NCBI GenBank assembly: GCA_002428935.1
Contig: DIYG01000026.1
Location: 1-64,000 of the forward strand
Source of the DNA: Halieaceae bacterium UBA6060
Lineage (GTDB): Bacteria > Pseudomonadota > Gammaproteobacteria > Pseudomonadales > Halieaceae
Direction of reading: 5' to 3'
DNA length: 64,000 bases
The position numbers and the translations under genes are program-made. Positions 18,818 to 27,560 of the stretch are shown here, one piece after another; the first letter of the stretch is position 1, and each line of letters starts with the position of its first letter. Below the pieces are notes generated by a model. The model was not told where the DNA came from. It worked only from the letters and a program-made list of their open reading frames with translations, and did not search any database.

Positions 18818-19300
18818 CTACCCGCGTTCTAGACTGGTCACCAAGTCCTGGAAGCGCTCGCGGTTTTCATCGGAGACATCCATGAGAATCCGATGGGCCT
18901 CCAATACGCGCTCACGTACTTCATCCTCGCTGCCGGGGATCATGGGTATGGCCTGTCCACAGCCCGTGGCGCAACAGGTTTTCTCGTACATCTCGAATAG
19001 CCTATCGAGACCCATGCTGCTTAATAGACGGACGATTCCCTGGTCACAGCAGTAAAGCGCCGGCCGGAAAGCGAATCGCTCCTGCACCTCCAAAGCCAGC
19101 TTGGCGAGTTGACCAAGGGTTGTGCTATCAATGCCCTCAGCGTCACAGAGATCCACCCAAACACTGGTGAATTCAGGGTCCTTAAGCATGTGCTCGACAT
19201 AGTCTTCGATAGTCGCACACAGGGTCAGGCGCACGTCGCCGACAAGGCGAAGCACGTAAGCCCCGTGCTCCCGAGCCGCTAATACACGCCCTTCACTCAT
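18818..19300 (-). CDS. STAS-domain protein with C-terminal cysteine motif
   Basis: The first ~100 residues of this 160-residue protein fit a STAS (anti-sigma-factor-antagonist) domain. A strand-rich N-terminus leads to VWVDLCDAEGIDSTTLGQLAKLALE, in which the Asp-Ser-Thr segment holds the usual phosphorylatable serine or threonine. A CCATGCG motif at about 110-116 and a helical tail follow, which are not part of a normal STAS domain. It overlaps by eight bases the 3' end of the receiver-PP2C gene, whose phosphatase domain is the obvious partner. The pair resembles the RssB/RssC arrangement of Pseudomonas, where the phosphatase acts on the STAS protein. Confidence 0.8.
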   Translation of the reverse strand: MSEGRVLAAREHGAYVLRLVGDVRLTLCATIEDYVEHMLKDPEFTSVWVDLCDAEGIDSTTLGQLAKLALEVQERFAFRPALYCCDQGIVRLLSSMGLDRLFEMYEKTCCATGCGQAIPMIPGSEDEVRERVLEAHRILMDVSDENRERFQDLVTSLERG

Positions 19301-20483
19301 CGCCGTACCGCTTACTCAAAAAAAGTGCGGCGATATCATCGGGCGCGGTTTCGGCGCTGTCCAGACCCAGCCGCGACACCAGTTCCTGCGGGGTGTCGGC
19401 GCTTCGCGCAAAAACCTCGAGGAAAAACGCCTCTTTTTCCACGAGATTCTTGGGAGGGAGGATTTCCAGAATGCCATCGGAGAACAGAGCCAGCATAAAG
19501 GCCTCGGGCAAGTCGATCTGCTCTTCCTGAAAACGCGCATCCTTGAGCATGCCGACGGCGTTTCCCTCGCCGGGAAGATAGCTAGCACCCGCATCAGATA
19601 CCAGCACCGGCAGGGGCAAATGCCCCGCGACGCTATAGCGCAGGGAGTTGGCCTTTTGATCTAGCACGGCAACCACCATGGTCGCGTATTTGCCGACATC
19701 CAGCTCCAGAAGCTCCCGGTTGGCCAACTGAAGCATGTCTACGGGGGACAGAATCGTGTCGTCGTTTCGACGTAAGTAGTTTGAACGCTTCCGGGCGAAA
19801 AGGTTTTTCAGCAGCACTGTGGCGAACGCCGAGGAACTTCCATGGCCCGAGACGTCAGCCATGAAGAAGACCACGTAGTGATCATCAACGGTGAAGTAGT
19901 CGGTGAAATCTCCACTCAGATATAGGGAAGGAATAATCGTGTGGCTGAACATATAGTCGCCGAGCACCATCGGAGACCCGGGCAACATGCGCATCTGCAC
20001 CTGCCGCCCCGCCTGCTGGTCCTTTTCAAGAACCCGCACGGTATTGCGCAACTCGCGATTGGTTGTTTCCAGGGCCTGACGGGAGCGCTGCAGCTCGCGG
20101 CTCATGGAGCGCAAACGGACACAGCGTTCCATGGAGGCGAAGAGCGCGTCCTTGTCGATCACGGGCGTAGCGAAAAAGTCGTTCGCCCCAAGGCGCAACG
20201 CCCGCATCATGCTCGCCGAGCGAGATTCGTTTGAAAACATCATCACGGGAACCTGAACATTCAGTTCCCAGAGACTCACGCCATCGTTGGACCAGGCTTC
20301 CGGTGTGGCATGCACGTCACAGAGGACCACGTCCCAATCACTGCCCTCATCCAGAGCCGTATCGGCGTTATCGATGGAACGAGCGAGAGAAGTGGTAAAG
20401 CCAGCCGAGGCGGCAAGGCCAGCGAGTTCGCTGCCCCGGTCCGGGTCGTCATCGACGACCAGCACCTTACCGCTATAGGCCAT
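19293..20483 (-). CDS. Response regulator with PP2C (SpoIIE-type) phosphatase output
   Basis: The 396-residue protein has an N-terminal receiver domain (VLVVDDD at 8-14, phosphoacceptor Asp in VVLCDVHA at about 56, Lys in the VIDKD region near 110). A coiled-coil linker (about 125-160) and a C-terminal PP2C phosphatase follow. The phosphatase metal-binding motifs are present: GDFTDYF, ADVSGHGSSSA, FSDGILE and PDDIAAL. It probably dephosphorylates the STAS protein encoded by the overlapping downstream gene in response to a phosphorelay, linking a histidine kinase to partner switching. No kinase or anti-sigma factor is in the window. Confidence 0.9.
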   Translation of the reverse strand: MAYSGKVLVVDDDPDRGSELAGLAASAGFTTSLARSIDNADTALDEGSDWDVVLCDVHATPEAWSNDGVSLWELNVQVPVMMFSNESRSASMMRALRLGANDFFATPVIDKDALFASMERCVRLRSMSRELQRSRQALETTNRELRNTVRVLEKDQQAGRQVQMRMLPGSPMVLGDYMFSHTIIPSLYLSGDFTDYFTVDDHYVVFFMADVSGHGSSSAFATVLLKNLFARKRSNYLRRNDDTILSPVDMLQLANRELLELDVGKYATMVVAVLDQKANSLRYSVAGHLPLPVLVSDAGASYLPGEGNAVGMLKDARFQEEQIDLPEAFMLALFSDGILEILPPKNLVEKEAFFLEVFARSADTPQELVSRLGLDSAETAPDDIAALFLSKRYGDE

Positions 20484-20613
20484 TCGGAATTACTTCATTT
20501 GCATGGTAGCGAAACCCTACGCCTGCCCTTTAGGCCAGGCAACTCGGCCCCGCCGCTTTGCGGAGAATTTCACAGATTTCTGTGGAAATTCCCCTCCACA
20601 ACAGGGCATGGGA

Positions 20614-21447
20614 TCAAAACTCCTCTTCCCACTCATCTTCAAAGTCTGAGAAGTCATCGGAGATCTCGCCGTCATTGACGAAGGTCGCCCGCTGCTGGAG
20701 GTAGGCATCACGAACGAAAATGTATCGATCTCCCGATATCAACTCGTCGGAACCCAGTAAGCGCGCGCGTCCGTGAACTAGCTCCACGGCCCAGACGGTA
20801 TTTCGAATGCTCCGGTCATGGACGTAGTTCGGCAGTGACAGGGCAAAGGTATCCACGAGGGTACCGGCGCCGCTGCGTACGGTACGTGGACCGAAGAGAG
20901 GCAACATCAGGTACGGCCCTTCAGGCGCGCCCCAGAGAGCGAGGGTCTGGCCAAAATCTGTGCGGTAGGAACGAATACCCATGGGCGAGGCCACATCGAA
21001 GAATCCCGCCACGCCAATCGTTGAGTTCACGAGAAAACGTCCACCGCTCTGGGCCGCCCCCTCCCAACGCCACTGGAGCACCGCGTTGAGGGCACTCGTC
21101 ATGTCGTAAAGGTTGGCAAAGAAATTCCCCACACCCCGCTGCGCGGGTGCCGGCATCACATAGTCATAGCCTTTGGCGATGGGTTTCAGAGCAAAGCGGT
21201 CGAAGGTGTCGTTAAGCACAAAAATCGGCCGATTGACGAACTCAAGAGGGTCATCGGCGGCAGAAGCGAGACTGGGAATCACACTGCTCGCTAGCATGAT
21301 CACGCCGATCACCCAGGCGCGGCATAATGCACCGGCGGCGCCCGTGAAGTGCGTGACGTGAATGCCCCGTGTTGCCCGCCCAGCCCGAGCGTTGATCACC
21401 CGTAGCTGCGGGTCGGCTCCAGGGCCAACTGACCTATCCCATCCCAT
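20614..21447 (-). CDS. mlaA: MlaA/VacJ-family protein, apparently without a lipobox
   Basis: The mature part (from about residue 65) is a typical MlaA: DPLEFVNRPIFVLND, a FFANLYD segment, GGRFLVNSTIGVAGFFD, and LPLFGPRTVRSGAG, with a charged acidic tail. MlaA forms an outer-membrane ring with porins and removes misplaced phospholipids for the Mla retrograde pathway. Canonical MlaA is a lipoprotein. Here the hydrophobic leader ends in SLASAAD and no Cys lies at the cleavage region, so a signal-peptidase-I-type N-terminus is predicted. The ATG at 21447 gives an unusually long N-terminal extension; GTG or ATG codons just before the leader are plausible alternative starts. No other mla genes adjoin it. 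Confidence 0.85.
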   Translation of the reverse strand: MGWDRSVGPGADPQLRVINARAGRATRGIHVTHFTGAAGALCRAWVIGVIMLASSVIPSLASAADDPLEFVNRPIFVLNDTFDRFALKPIAKGYDYVMPAPAQRGVGNFFANLYDMTSALNAVLQWRWEGAAQSGGRFLVNSTIGVAGFFDVASPMGIRSYRTDFGQTLALWGAPEGPYLMLPLFGPRTVRSGAGTLVDTFALSLPNYVHDRSIRNTVWAVELVHGRARLLGSDELISGDRYIFVRDAYLQQRATFVNDGEISDDFSDFEDEWEEEF

Positions 21448-21546
21448 TTCTGTTTCTTCCGCGCCCTCATTCCCTGGGCGTCAGTCCCGTGCTTGTCTAC
21501 GAAGCCTTTGGGACTGCGTTTTCGAAAGCGCGTCTTCGCGCTCCAC

Positions 21547-22302
21547 CTATGCTTTTACGTCCAACGGCTCGAAGGCGATGATACCGAGTTCATGAAACTC
21601 TCGCAGTTGCTGCCACGCAAAGGTAGCCATCTGCTCCGGGGCCATCCCCCATTCCTGTGCCAGTTCTCCCAACAAAGCGCTGACGGATTGCGCTTTTCGC
21701 TCTCCAAGCTCATAAAGAAGACGTGCAGAGGCTTGATTTAGTTCCATAAATTGCACGGCCGCGTCGCGCGTACGGTATACCAAAAGAAAGCTGGGTTCGC
21801 CGCCCTCCTCGGGCTGAAACGATGGCCCTATGCGGTGAACGGGGAAGGCATAACTCGCCAGGCGTGCCGTTCCCGCCAAACGGGCGCTGACGCGGTCTGG
21901 CGACACATCGTCATCAACAAGGGCGGGGACCTCCGCCGGATCAACATCTACGGCCAGCTCCAACCACTCGTAATGAGCCAGCTCCGCCTCAAAGGGGCGC
22001 AGCTCGCCCTCACCAAGGCTGGTGAGATAGTCCAGAAACTCTTCGCTGATCCGCAGGAATAGCGGTGTGGAGCAGCGGTGTTTGAGAATAAAATCTCGCA
22101 CCCGAGCTTCCCAGGCTGCGTCGTCATACAGGCTTCTCAGAAGGGGAAAACCCGAGCTGATAAAACCCTCAATGTTGCGGTACACCAAATCTCGATAGAC
22201 CTGGAGACGTCGCTCTTCGATACCCGCCGGCGCTCCTCGGCCCTGGGGATCGCGAAGAAAGCGCGCCATTTCCTGCTGGGCTTCCCGAAGCGATGTGCTC
22301 AT
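21547..22302 (-). CDS. hvfC: HvfC/BufC-type RiPP maturation partner (DUF2063)
   Basis: The 251-residue protein has the DUF2063 N-terminal domain (QQEMARFLRDPQG, RLQVYRDLVYRNIEGFISSGFPLLRSL at about 32-58, and AELAHYEWLEL near 106-116) and an HvfC-type C-terminal domain. In characterised systems this protein presents the precursor peptide to the DUF692 enzyme and both are needed for modification. Its ATG overlaps the stop of the DUF692 gene (ATGA at 22299-22302), and the precursor gene lies just upstream, so the three are one translationally coupled operon. Assignment as HvfC rather than the related BufC follows from the precursor type. Confidence 0.9.
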   Translation of the reverse strand: MSTSLREAQQEMARFLRDPQGRGAPAGIEERRLQVYRDLVYRNIEGFISSGFPLLRSLYDDAAWEARVRDFILKHRCSTPLFLRISEEFLDYLTSLGEGELRPFEAELAHYEWLELAVDVDPAEVPALVDDDVSPDRVSARLAGTARLASYAFPVHRIGPSFQPEEGGEPSFLLVYRTRDAAVQFMELNQASARLLYELGERKAQSVSALLGELAQEWGMAPEQMATFAWQQLREFHELGIIAFEPLDVKA

Positions 22303-23153
22303 GCTCGTAGCGCCTTCCGCTGTTGGGCGCAGGCGGCCTGGGCCTGGCGAATGCGAGCAATCTCCTGCAACAGGGAGTCCAGGGAAGGAAAATTGAAATC
22401 GCGCTCCAGGAGTGTCGGAACAGCGCCCAGGCGAGCATAGGTATCGTTGAGAAGAGCCCAGACCGGATCTATAACGTCCGTGCCGTGGGTATCGACCTTC
22501 AGGTCGTCGGCCTCATCGTAGTGTCCAGCAATATGCAGATAGCTCACCGAGTCCAGGGGTAAAGCATCGATAAAGGTCAGCGGATCGTATCCGTGATTGA
22601 TGCTATTGACGTAGACATTGTTGACATCCAGCAGCAGCTCACAACCGCTCTCGGCCACCACGGCCGATATAAACGCCGCCTCGTCGAGGTCTTTGTGTGC
22701 CTGGGCGTAGTAGGACGCATTCTCCAGCACCAGCGGCATACCAAGGCGATCCTGTACACGACCAATCCGTTCGCTAACGTAATGCACTGCCTCGTCCGTG
22801 AACGGTATGGGCAACAAATCGTATAGATGGCCGTCGGCCGCGCAATAGGTCAGGTGCTCGCTGTAGATCGGCACCTGAAAACGTTGCATAAGCTCTGCAA
22901 CGCCGTCCAAAAGCTCATCGTCCAGGGGGTCGGGGCCACCGATATCCAAAGACAGGCCGTGCATGATGAACGGAAAGCGTTCACCGAGTTGTTCCAGGCC
23001 CTCGCCGTAGCGCCCACCGACGCCGATCCAATTCTCTGGTGCGAGCTCCAGAAAATCGACGGAATTCGAATCCATAGACAACAACGGGCCCATAAGGGCC
23101 CGTCGCAGTCCAAGACCCGCGCCATGCGGGCCTTGAGTTTTGCTACCAGGCAT
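22299..23153 (-). CDS. hvfB: HvfB-type DUF692 multinuclear iron oxidase (MNIO)
   Basis: The ~284-residue TIM-barrel enzyme shows the metal-ligand segments of the DUF692/MNIO family: FIMHGLSLDIGG, YSEHLTY, LVLENASYY, LDVNNVYVNSINHGYDP, LHIAGHYDE, VDTHG and LLERDFN. Members oxidise cysteine residues of a precursor peptide at a di- or tri-iron centre. The start at 23153 overlaps the stop of the precursor gene (TAATG), fixing the start and implying coupling. Its direct substrate is expected to be the Cys residues of the EGKCG repeats encoded upstream. DUF2063, its usual partner, follows. Confidence 0.93.
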   Translation of the reverse strand: MPGSKTQGPHGAGLGLRRALMGPLLSMDSNSVDFLELAPENWIGVGGRYGEGLEQLGERFPFIMHGLSLDIGGPDPLDDELLDGVAELMQRFQVPIYSEHLTYCAADGHLYDLLPIPFTDEAVHYVSERIGRVQDRLGMPLVLENASYYAQAHKDLDEAAFISAVVAESGCELLLDVNNVYVNSINHGYDPLTFIDALPLDSVSYLHIAGHYDEADDLKVDTHGTDVIDPVWALLNDTYARLGAVPTLLERDFNFPSLDSLLQEIARIRQAQAACAQQRKALRA

Positions 23154-23533
23154 TACGCACCGCCGCACTTACCTTCGCCGCATTTGCCTTCGCCGCCAGC
23201 TTTGTCGCCGCCGCACTTGCCTTCACCGCACTTGCCTTCGCCCTCAGCCTTGTCGCCGCCACATTTGCCTTCGCCGCATTTGCCTTCGCCTTCAGCCTTG
23301 TCGCCGCCACATTTACCTTCGCCGCACTTGCCTTCACCTTCGGCTTTCTCGCCACCGCATTTGCCTTCGCCACACTTGCCTTCGCCATGGCGGTCATAGG
23401 AAGCCAGGTCGTACCCACCATTCAGGCTTTGCGCGGAAAAGGGGTTTGCTTCTGCAGAGGCCAGCGGGGAGATTGCTGTCGCCAGGAAAGCAGCGCCGAG
23501 AGCTGCAGCCAGTGGTTTCTTGGAAGTTGCCAT
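23153..23533 (-). CDS. hvfA: HvfA-type precursor peptide with ten EGKCG motifs
   Basis: The 126-residue protein has a Sec-type signal peptide (about residues 1-27, ending in LASA), a short spacer (NPFSAQSLNGGYD), and a C-terminal half made of five near-identical 16-residue units. Each unit carries two EGKCG motifs followed by G(E/D)KA. The ten cysteines (54, 59, 70, 75, 86, 91, 102, 107, 118, 123) alternate at 5- and 11-residue spacing. The family is known for copper-binding RiPPs whose EGKCG cysteines are converted by HvfB/HvfC to oxazolone-thioamide type groups. The product is probably a periplasmic copper scavenger. The stop codon overlaps the hvfB start. Confidence 0.93.
   Translation of the reverse strand: MATSKKPLAAALGAAFLATAISPLASAEANPFSAQSLNGGYDLASYDRHGEGKCGEGKCGGEKAEGEGKCGEGKCGGDKAEGEGKCGEGKCGGDKAEGEGKCGEGKCGGDKAGGEGKCGEGKCGGA
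23156..23386 (-). repeat. 48-bp tandem repeat inside hvfA (about 4.8 copies)
   Basis: The DNA encoding the Cys-rich half of hvfA is a tandem repeat with a 48-base unit (16 codons), with only a few base differences between copies. It is an in-frame coding repeat, so slippage or recombination would change the number of Cys pairs without breaking the frame. Confidence 0.9.
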
Positions 23534-23570
23534 AATTCAATCCTTTATCGGGTTGTTTGTCTGCCTGGGC

Positions 23571-23594
23571 AGTACGGATTCTTGGTCGTACTGT
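23571..23594. promoter_or_regulatory. Inverted repeat in the hvfA leader/promoter region
   Basis: CAGTACG (23571-23577) and CGTACTG (23588-23594) form a perfect 7-bp inverted repeat around a 10-base spacer, about 40-60 bases upstream of the hvfA start codon. It could be an operator for a metal- or stress-responsive regulator, or a stem in the 5' leader. No U-tract follows, so a terminator is unlikely. The rest of the 23534-23737 gap contains no gene. Confidence 0.35.
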
Positions 23595-23737
23595 CGTTTA
23601 ACGTCATTGCAATGCCTGGATTACCAATCCATGGAATCCCTCCCGGATGGCTAACTGAGAAACCAGCGCATTCGCAAACTATGACTGGGCCATGGTGGGG
23701 TAAGTTTCCCACCCGTCGCAAGAATAATGAGAAATAT

Positions 23738-26700
23738 TTACAATTCCTCTACGGATCTACCCCCCGTTCTGCCATACCAGTCGGCCACTTTCTGCCACTG
23801 CGCCCGCAGCCGCTTTACGGAGACGGGTCTAGAGGTGCCCAAATGTTGGGCATAGAGTGAAACCCGCAGCTCCTGCAACATCAGTTGAAAAAGGCGGAAC
23901 GAAGGCGAGAGTAGCGCGACATCCGGTGCTTTTTCCAGCAGCTGCTCCATCGGCTCCGCCAACGCCCGTAAAGTCGCCTGGTGCTCCTGGTCCCGTCGAT
24001 AGTTTCCCGCGAGGCGCTCAACGCGAACAGCCATGGCCTGGCCATAGCGCGAGAGATGGCGAAACTCCTGCCAGTCCAGACACGCCAGGGCTCCCTTGGT
24101 GAGCAATCGTCGGCGCTGCGCACGCAGATCATCGTGGGCCTCAGAAAAACTGTCCGCTAACCGTTGAAAGCCTCGCTCGCTCTGCGCCATCCGTTCAAGG
24201 GTGCTTTCAAGGGTTGCACTGGCCTCGACAGCGAGGCTCATAACGCCTTTGGACACCGATCGCAGGGCCGCATCGAACGCGGCAGGACCCCGACAGTCTG
24301 AGGGGTCAGATTCCATAGCCGCCAGGGCAAGGGCCGGCAGCAGATCCTCTAGCAATTCATCCCGCGACAGCTCCAGGGCGGCCAGGCGAAGGGTGTTTTC
24401 GTTGTCGCGAAGGAGTCGTTTCCGAAGATCGCGAAACACCGGTTTCGCACCGAGCATGAGTAGCCGTGCCAACCCCCGGCGGTGACTGACAAAAGCCTCT
24501 CCAGGATAATCGCACAAGACCCTATCGACGTGCTCACCCCGATCCGCAAGGGCTGGGTACGCGAGGATCTCGATGCCCGCCTGGCGAAAGCGATGTTCCT
24601 CGGGGAGTTCGTCAAAGTCCCAGCGGGTGAGACCCGTGCGAAGAAACTCCTTGCCGGCCTTGTCATCATCGACGGGAGCCTCGCCCCGATAACGATCCAC
24701 CAGGGCCTGCACGTCACGCCCCTGATCCATGACACGCCCCTTGGCGTCGACGATACGCAGGTTGATGCGGTAGTAGTCGTCGATCTCGCCATCACGCCAG
24801 TCGGAAGGCTGAATGACCGGCCCACCGAGTTTTCTAAGGGCCGCTCCCAAAGCCTCGACCAGCGGTTCATCCACGGGCACCAGGGTACCCAGGGCGCGAT
24901 CTACCCAATCGGGAACCGGCACCAACTGTTTGCGCAGGGCCTTGGGCAATGCCTTTACCAGGGCAACGCACTTCTCTCGCAACAAACCCGGAACCAGCCA
25001 CCCCAGACGATGACGGGGTAACCGATTCAGGAGCCCTACCGGTACCGTGATCGATACTCCATCCAGTTCTTTTCCCGGAGAGAACTGATAACTGAGACGG
25101 TAGTCCTGGCCATCCCAGTGCAAGCGATCGGGAAACTGATCCGCTAAAGCCCCCGGGTCCCTGGTCAGCAATTGTTCCCGGCGTAATCGAAGCGTTGCAT
25201 CATGTGCCTTGTCTTCGCCGACCCACTGAGCCAGGCCCACCGCATTGGCCACATCGGGAGGCAGTCGCTCGTCGTAAAAGCGATACAGCGCCTCCTCGTC
25301 CACCAACAGATCCCGCCGACGCAAGCGCGACTCCAGATCTTCCACTTCTCGTTGCAGGCGGAGATTATGCTTAAGAAAAGCGGGTTGCTTCGGCCAACGG
25401 CCTGTTAAAAGACCTTCGCGAATAAGCAGCTCTCGGCAAACCTTGGGGTCGATCTTGCTGTAATGAACACTCACCTTGTCGGCGATGGTCAAACCAAAAA
25501 GGGTTGTACGCCGCCAGGCCACGACGCGCCCCTTTGGGGGCTGCCACCGCGGCTCGTAGTAATGCTGTTTCAGCAAGGCCGGATTGACATCCAAAACCCA
25601 GCGAGGATCTATCGCCGCAGCCATACGAGCGTAGACTTTTTGGGTCTCAACCAGCTCTCCGGCGAGAAGCCATTTGGGCGGCTTTTTATAGAGCGTAGAA
25701 CCCGGGAACAACTGCAGACGTCGATTACGGGTTCCCAGATACTCACGACGTTCGTCCTGCTGCGCAATGTTCCCCAGCAAGCCTGCGAGAAGAGCGCGAT
25801 GCACCCCTGCGTAATCGCTCTCCTCGCTCAAGGTGGTCACAGCTTTCAAACCCTGGCCGCGGCAAGCAATCGTCAACTGTCGGTGCAGATCACGCCATTC
25901 ACGCATCCGCAGATACGAGAGGTATTCGCGCTTACACAATTTGCGCAGCTGATTCTCACTGAGACTTTGCCGTTGCTCCTCGTAGTAGCGCCACAGATTG
26001 AGCAGCGATACAAAGTCTGAACGCTCGTCGCGAAAACGCCCGTGGCTTTGATCGGCCTGTGCCGTCTTATCGGCAGGTCGCTCTCGGGGGTCCTGCATCG
26101 CCAACGCGCTGGTTAAGACGAGGAGCTCCGGCAGTACTCCCTGCTGCTGGGCCGCAAGGATCATTCGGGCCAGAGACGGGTCGATAGGAAAGGCGGCCAT
26201 GCGCCGACCGAGACGGGTCAGGCGTCGGCGCCCATCCATGGCCCCAAGCTCTTCCAGAAGGCGATAGCCGTCTCGCACCAGGCGTCCGTCGGGGGGTTCG
26301 ATAAATGGAAACTTTTCCACGTCACCCAGACCCAGGTGAGCCATACGCAGTACCACCGCTGCCAGGTTACTGCGCTGGATCTCCGGCTCCGTGAAGGGCG
26401 CACGGGCCAGGTAATCTTCTTCGCTGTACAGGCGCAGGCACACGCCGGGGCCCACGCGACCGCAACGCCCTCGACGTTGATCGGCGCTGGCCTGGGAAAC
26501 GGCTTCGATGGGTAGGCGCTGAATGCAGCTGCGATACGAATAACGGCTGACCCGCGCTTCGCCGGGGTCGATAACAAATCGAATACCCGGCACGGTAACG
26601 GAGGTCTCGGCCACGTTGGTCGCCAACACCACCCGCAGTCCCCGTCCTCGACTGCGACCGAACACCCGCGCCTGTTCTCCCTGACTCAGGCGTGCATAGA

Positions 26701-27490
26701 GTGGCAACACATCGAGACCATCAACGCCGCGAAGACGCTTCGCAGTGTCGCGGATATCGCGTTCACCGGGGAGAAACACCAGCATATCGCCGGGCTCGCC
26801 ATATACCCCCTGGCGAACCTCTTGCACCGTGCGCACGAGTTGCGCCAGAGGCTCCTCCCCGTCTGCCGCTTGTCGTGGCAAGTACTCCGTACGCACGGGA
26901 TAGGTACGTCCGGACACCTCGATAATCGGCGCGTCATCGAAATAGCGCGAGAAGCGCTCCAGATCGATGGTTGCACTGGTGATGATAATTTTTAGATCGG
27001 GGCGGCGGGGCAACAAGCGCTTTAGATAGCCGAGGATAAAATCGATATTGAGGCTCCGCTCATGGGCCTCATCGATGATCAGCGTGTCGTACTGACGGAG
27101 CTGTCGATCCCGCTGCATTTCCGACAGGAGAATACCGTCGGTCATGATCTTCACCGCCGTTGTCTCGCGAACGGCTTCGTGGAAACGCACCTGATAGCCA
27201 ATCAGCTCCCCCAGGGGCGTCGCCGTTTCCTGGGCGATCCGCTCCGCCACGGTGCGCGCAGCGATTCTCCGCGGCTGCGTATGACCGATGCGTTGGGTTT
27301 GGCCACGCCCCAGGCCCAGACAAATCTTGGGCAACTGCGTCGTCTTTCCCGAACCCGTTTCCCCCGCAACAACCACCACCGGGTGCTCGGCAATAGCCTT
27401 GGCGATTTCTTCCCGTCGCTCGGCGACGGGTAACTCCGGGGAAAAATGCAAGGGAGGCACCGTCCGCGGCAGTTTCGACGCCTCAGCCAC
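23738..27490 (-). CDS. hrpA: ATP-dependent RNA helicase HrpA
   Basis: This 1250-residue DEAH/RHA-type RNA helicase has Walker A GETGSGKT (43-50), DEAH (140-143), SAT in IITSATIDLERF, the QRRGRCGRVGPG motif VI, then the HA2 and OB-fold domains and the long HrpA-specific C-terminal region. HrpA acts in the cytosol on structured RNA and has been linked to ribosome and fimbrial mRNA processing and to collided-ribosome rescue in E. coli. Length is normal for HrpA (about 1300). The start at 27490 is followed at once by the leader used here; a divergent MaoC gene lies about 70 bases upstream. Confidence 0.95.
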   Translation of the reverse strand: MAEASKLPRTVPPLHFSPELPVAERREEIAKAIAEHPVVVVAGETGSGKTTQLPKICLGLGRGQTQRIGHTQPRRIAARTVAERIAQETATPLGELIGYQVRFHEAVRETTAVKIMTDGILLSEMQRDRQLRQYDTLIIDEAHERSLNIDFILGYLKRLLPRRPDLKIIITSATIDLERFSRYFDDAPIIEVSGRTYPVRTEYLPRQAADGEEPLAQLVRTVQEVRQGVYGEPGDMLVFLPGERDIRDTAKRLRGVDGLDVLPLYARLSQGEQARVFGRSRGRGLRVVLATNVAETSVTVPGIRFVIDPGEARVSRYSYRSCIQRLPIEAVSQASADQRRGRCGRVGPGVCLRLYSEEDYLARAPFTEPEIQRSNLAAVVLRMAHLGLGDVEKFPFIEPPDGRLVRDGYRLLEELGAMDGRRRLTRLGRRMAAFPIDPSLARMILAAQQQGVLPELLVLTSALAMQDPRERPADKTAQADQSHGRFRDERSDFVSLLNLWRYYEEQRQSLSENQLRKLCKREYLSYLRMREWRDLHRQLTIACRGQGLKAVTTLSEESDYAGVHRALLAGLLGNIAQQDERREYLGTRNRRLQLFPGSTLYKKPPKWLLAGELVETQKVYARMAAAIDPRWVLDVNPALLKQHYYEPRWQPPKGRVVAWRRTTLFGLTIADKVSVHYSKIDPKVCRELLIREGLLTGRWPKQPAFLKHNLRLQREVEDLESRLRRRDLLVDEEALYRFYDERLPPDVANAVGLAQWVGEDKAHDATLRLRREQLLTRDPGALADQFPDRLHWDGQDYRLSYQFSPGKELDGVSITVPVGLLNRLPRHRLGWLVPGLLREKCVALVKALPKALRKQLVPVPDWVDRALGTLVPVDEPLVEALGAALRKLGGPVIQPSDWRDGEIDDYYRINLRIVDAKGRVMDQGRDVQALVDRYRGEAPVDDDKAGKEFLRTGLTRWDFDELPEEHRFRQAGIEILAYPALADRGEHVDRVLCDYPGEAFVSHRRGLARLLMLGAKPVFRDLRKRLLRDNENTLRLAALELSRDELLEDLLPALALAAMESDPSDCRGPAAFDAALRSVSKGVMSLAVEASATLESTLERMAQSERGFQRLADSFSEAHDDLRAQRRRLLTKGALACLDWQEFRHLSRYGQAMAVRVERLAGNYRRDQEHQATLRALAEPMEQLLEKAPDVALLSPSFRLFQLMLQELRVSLYAQHLGTSRPVSVKRLRAQWQKVADWYGRTGGRSVEEL

Positions 27491-27560
27491 GGGAAAGACC
27501 TCGCCGTGAACCTGCCGCCCAGGCTAAGCTGTGACCCCAGGCTACCGTAGAGAGCGATCC

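Noticed and set aside
23156..23386. Possible CRISPR-like or other non-coding repeat array
   Set aside because: The 48-bp unit has no unique spacers and is fully explained as in-frame coding repeats of hvfA.
22827..23399. Plus-strand frame with Pro/Ser/His-rich repeats
   Set aside because: It is the antisense of the hvfA repeat region and hvfB. The repeats are only the mirror of the EGKCG coding repeats.
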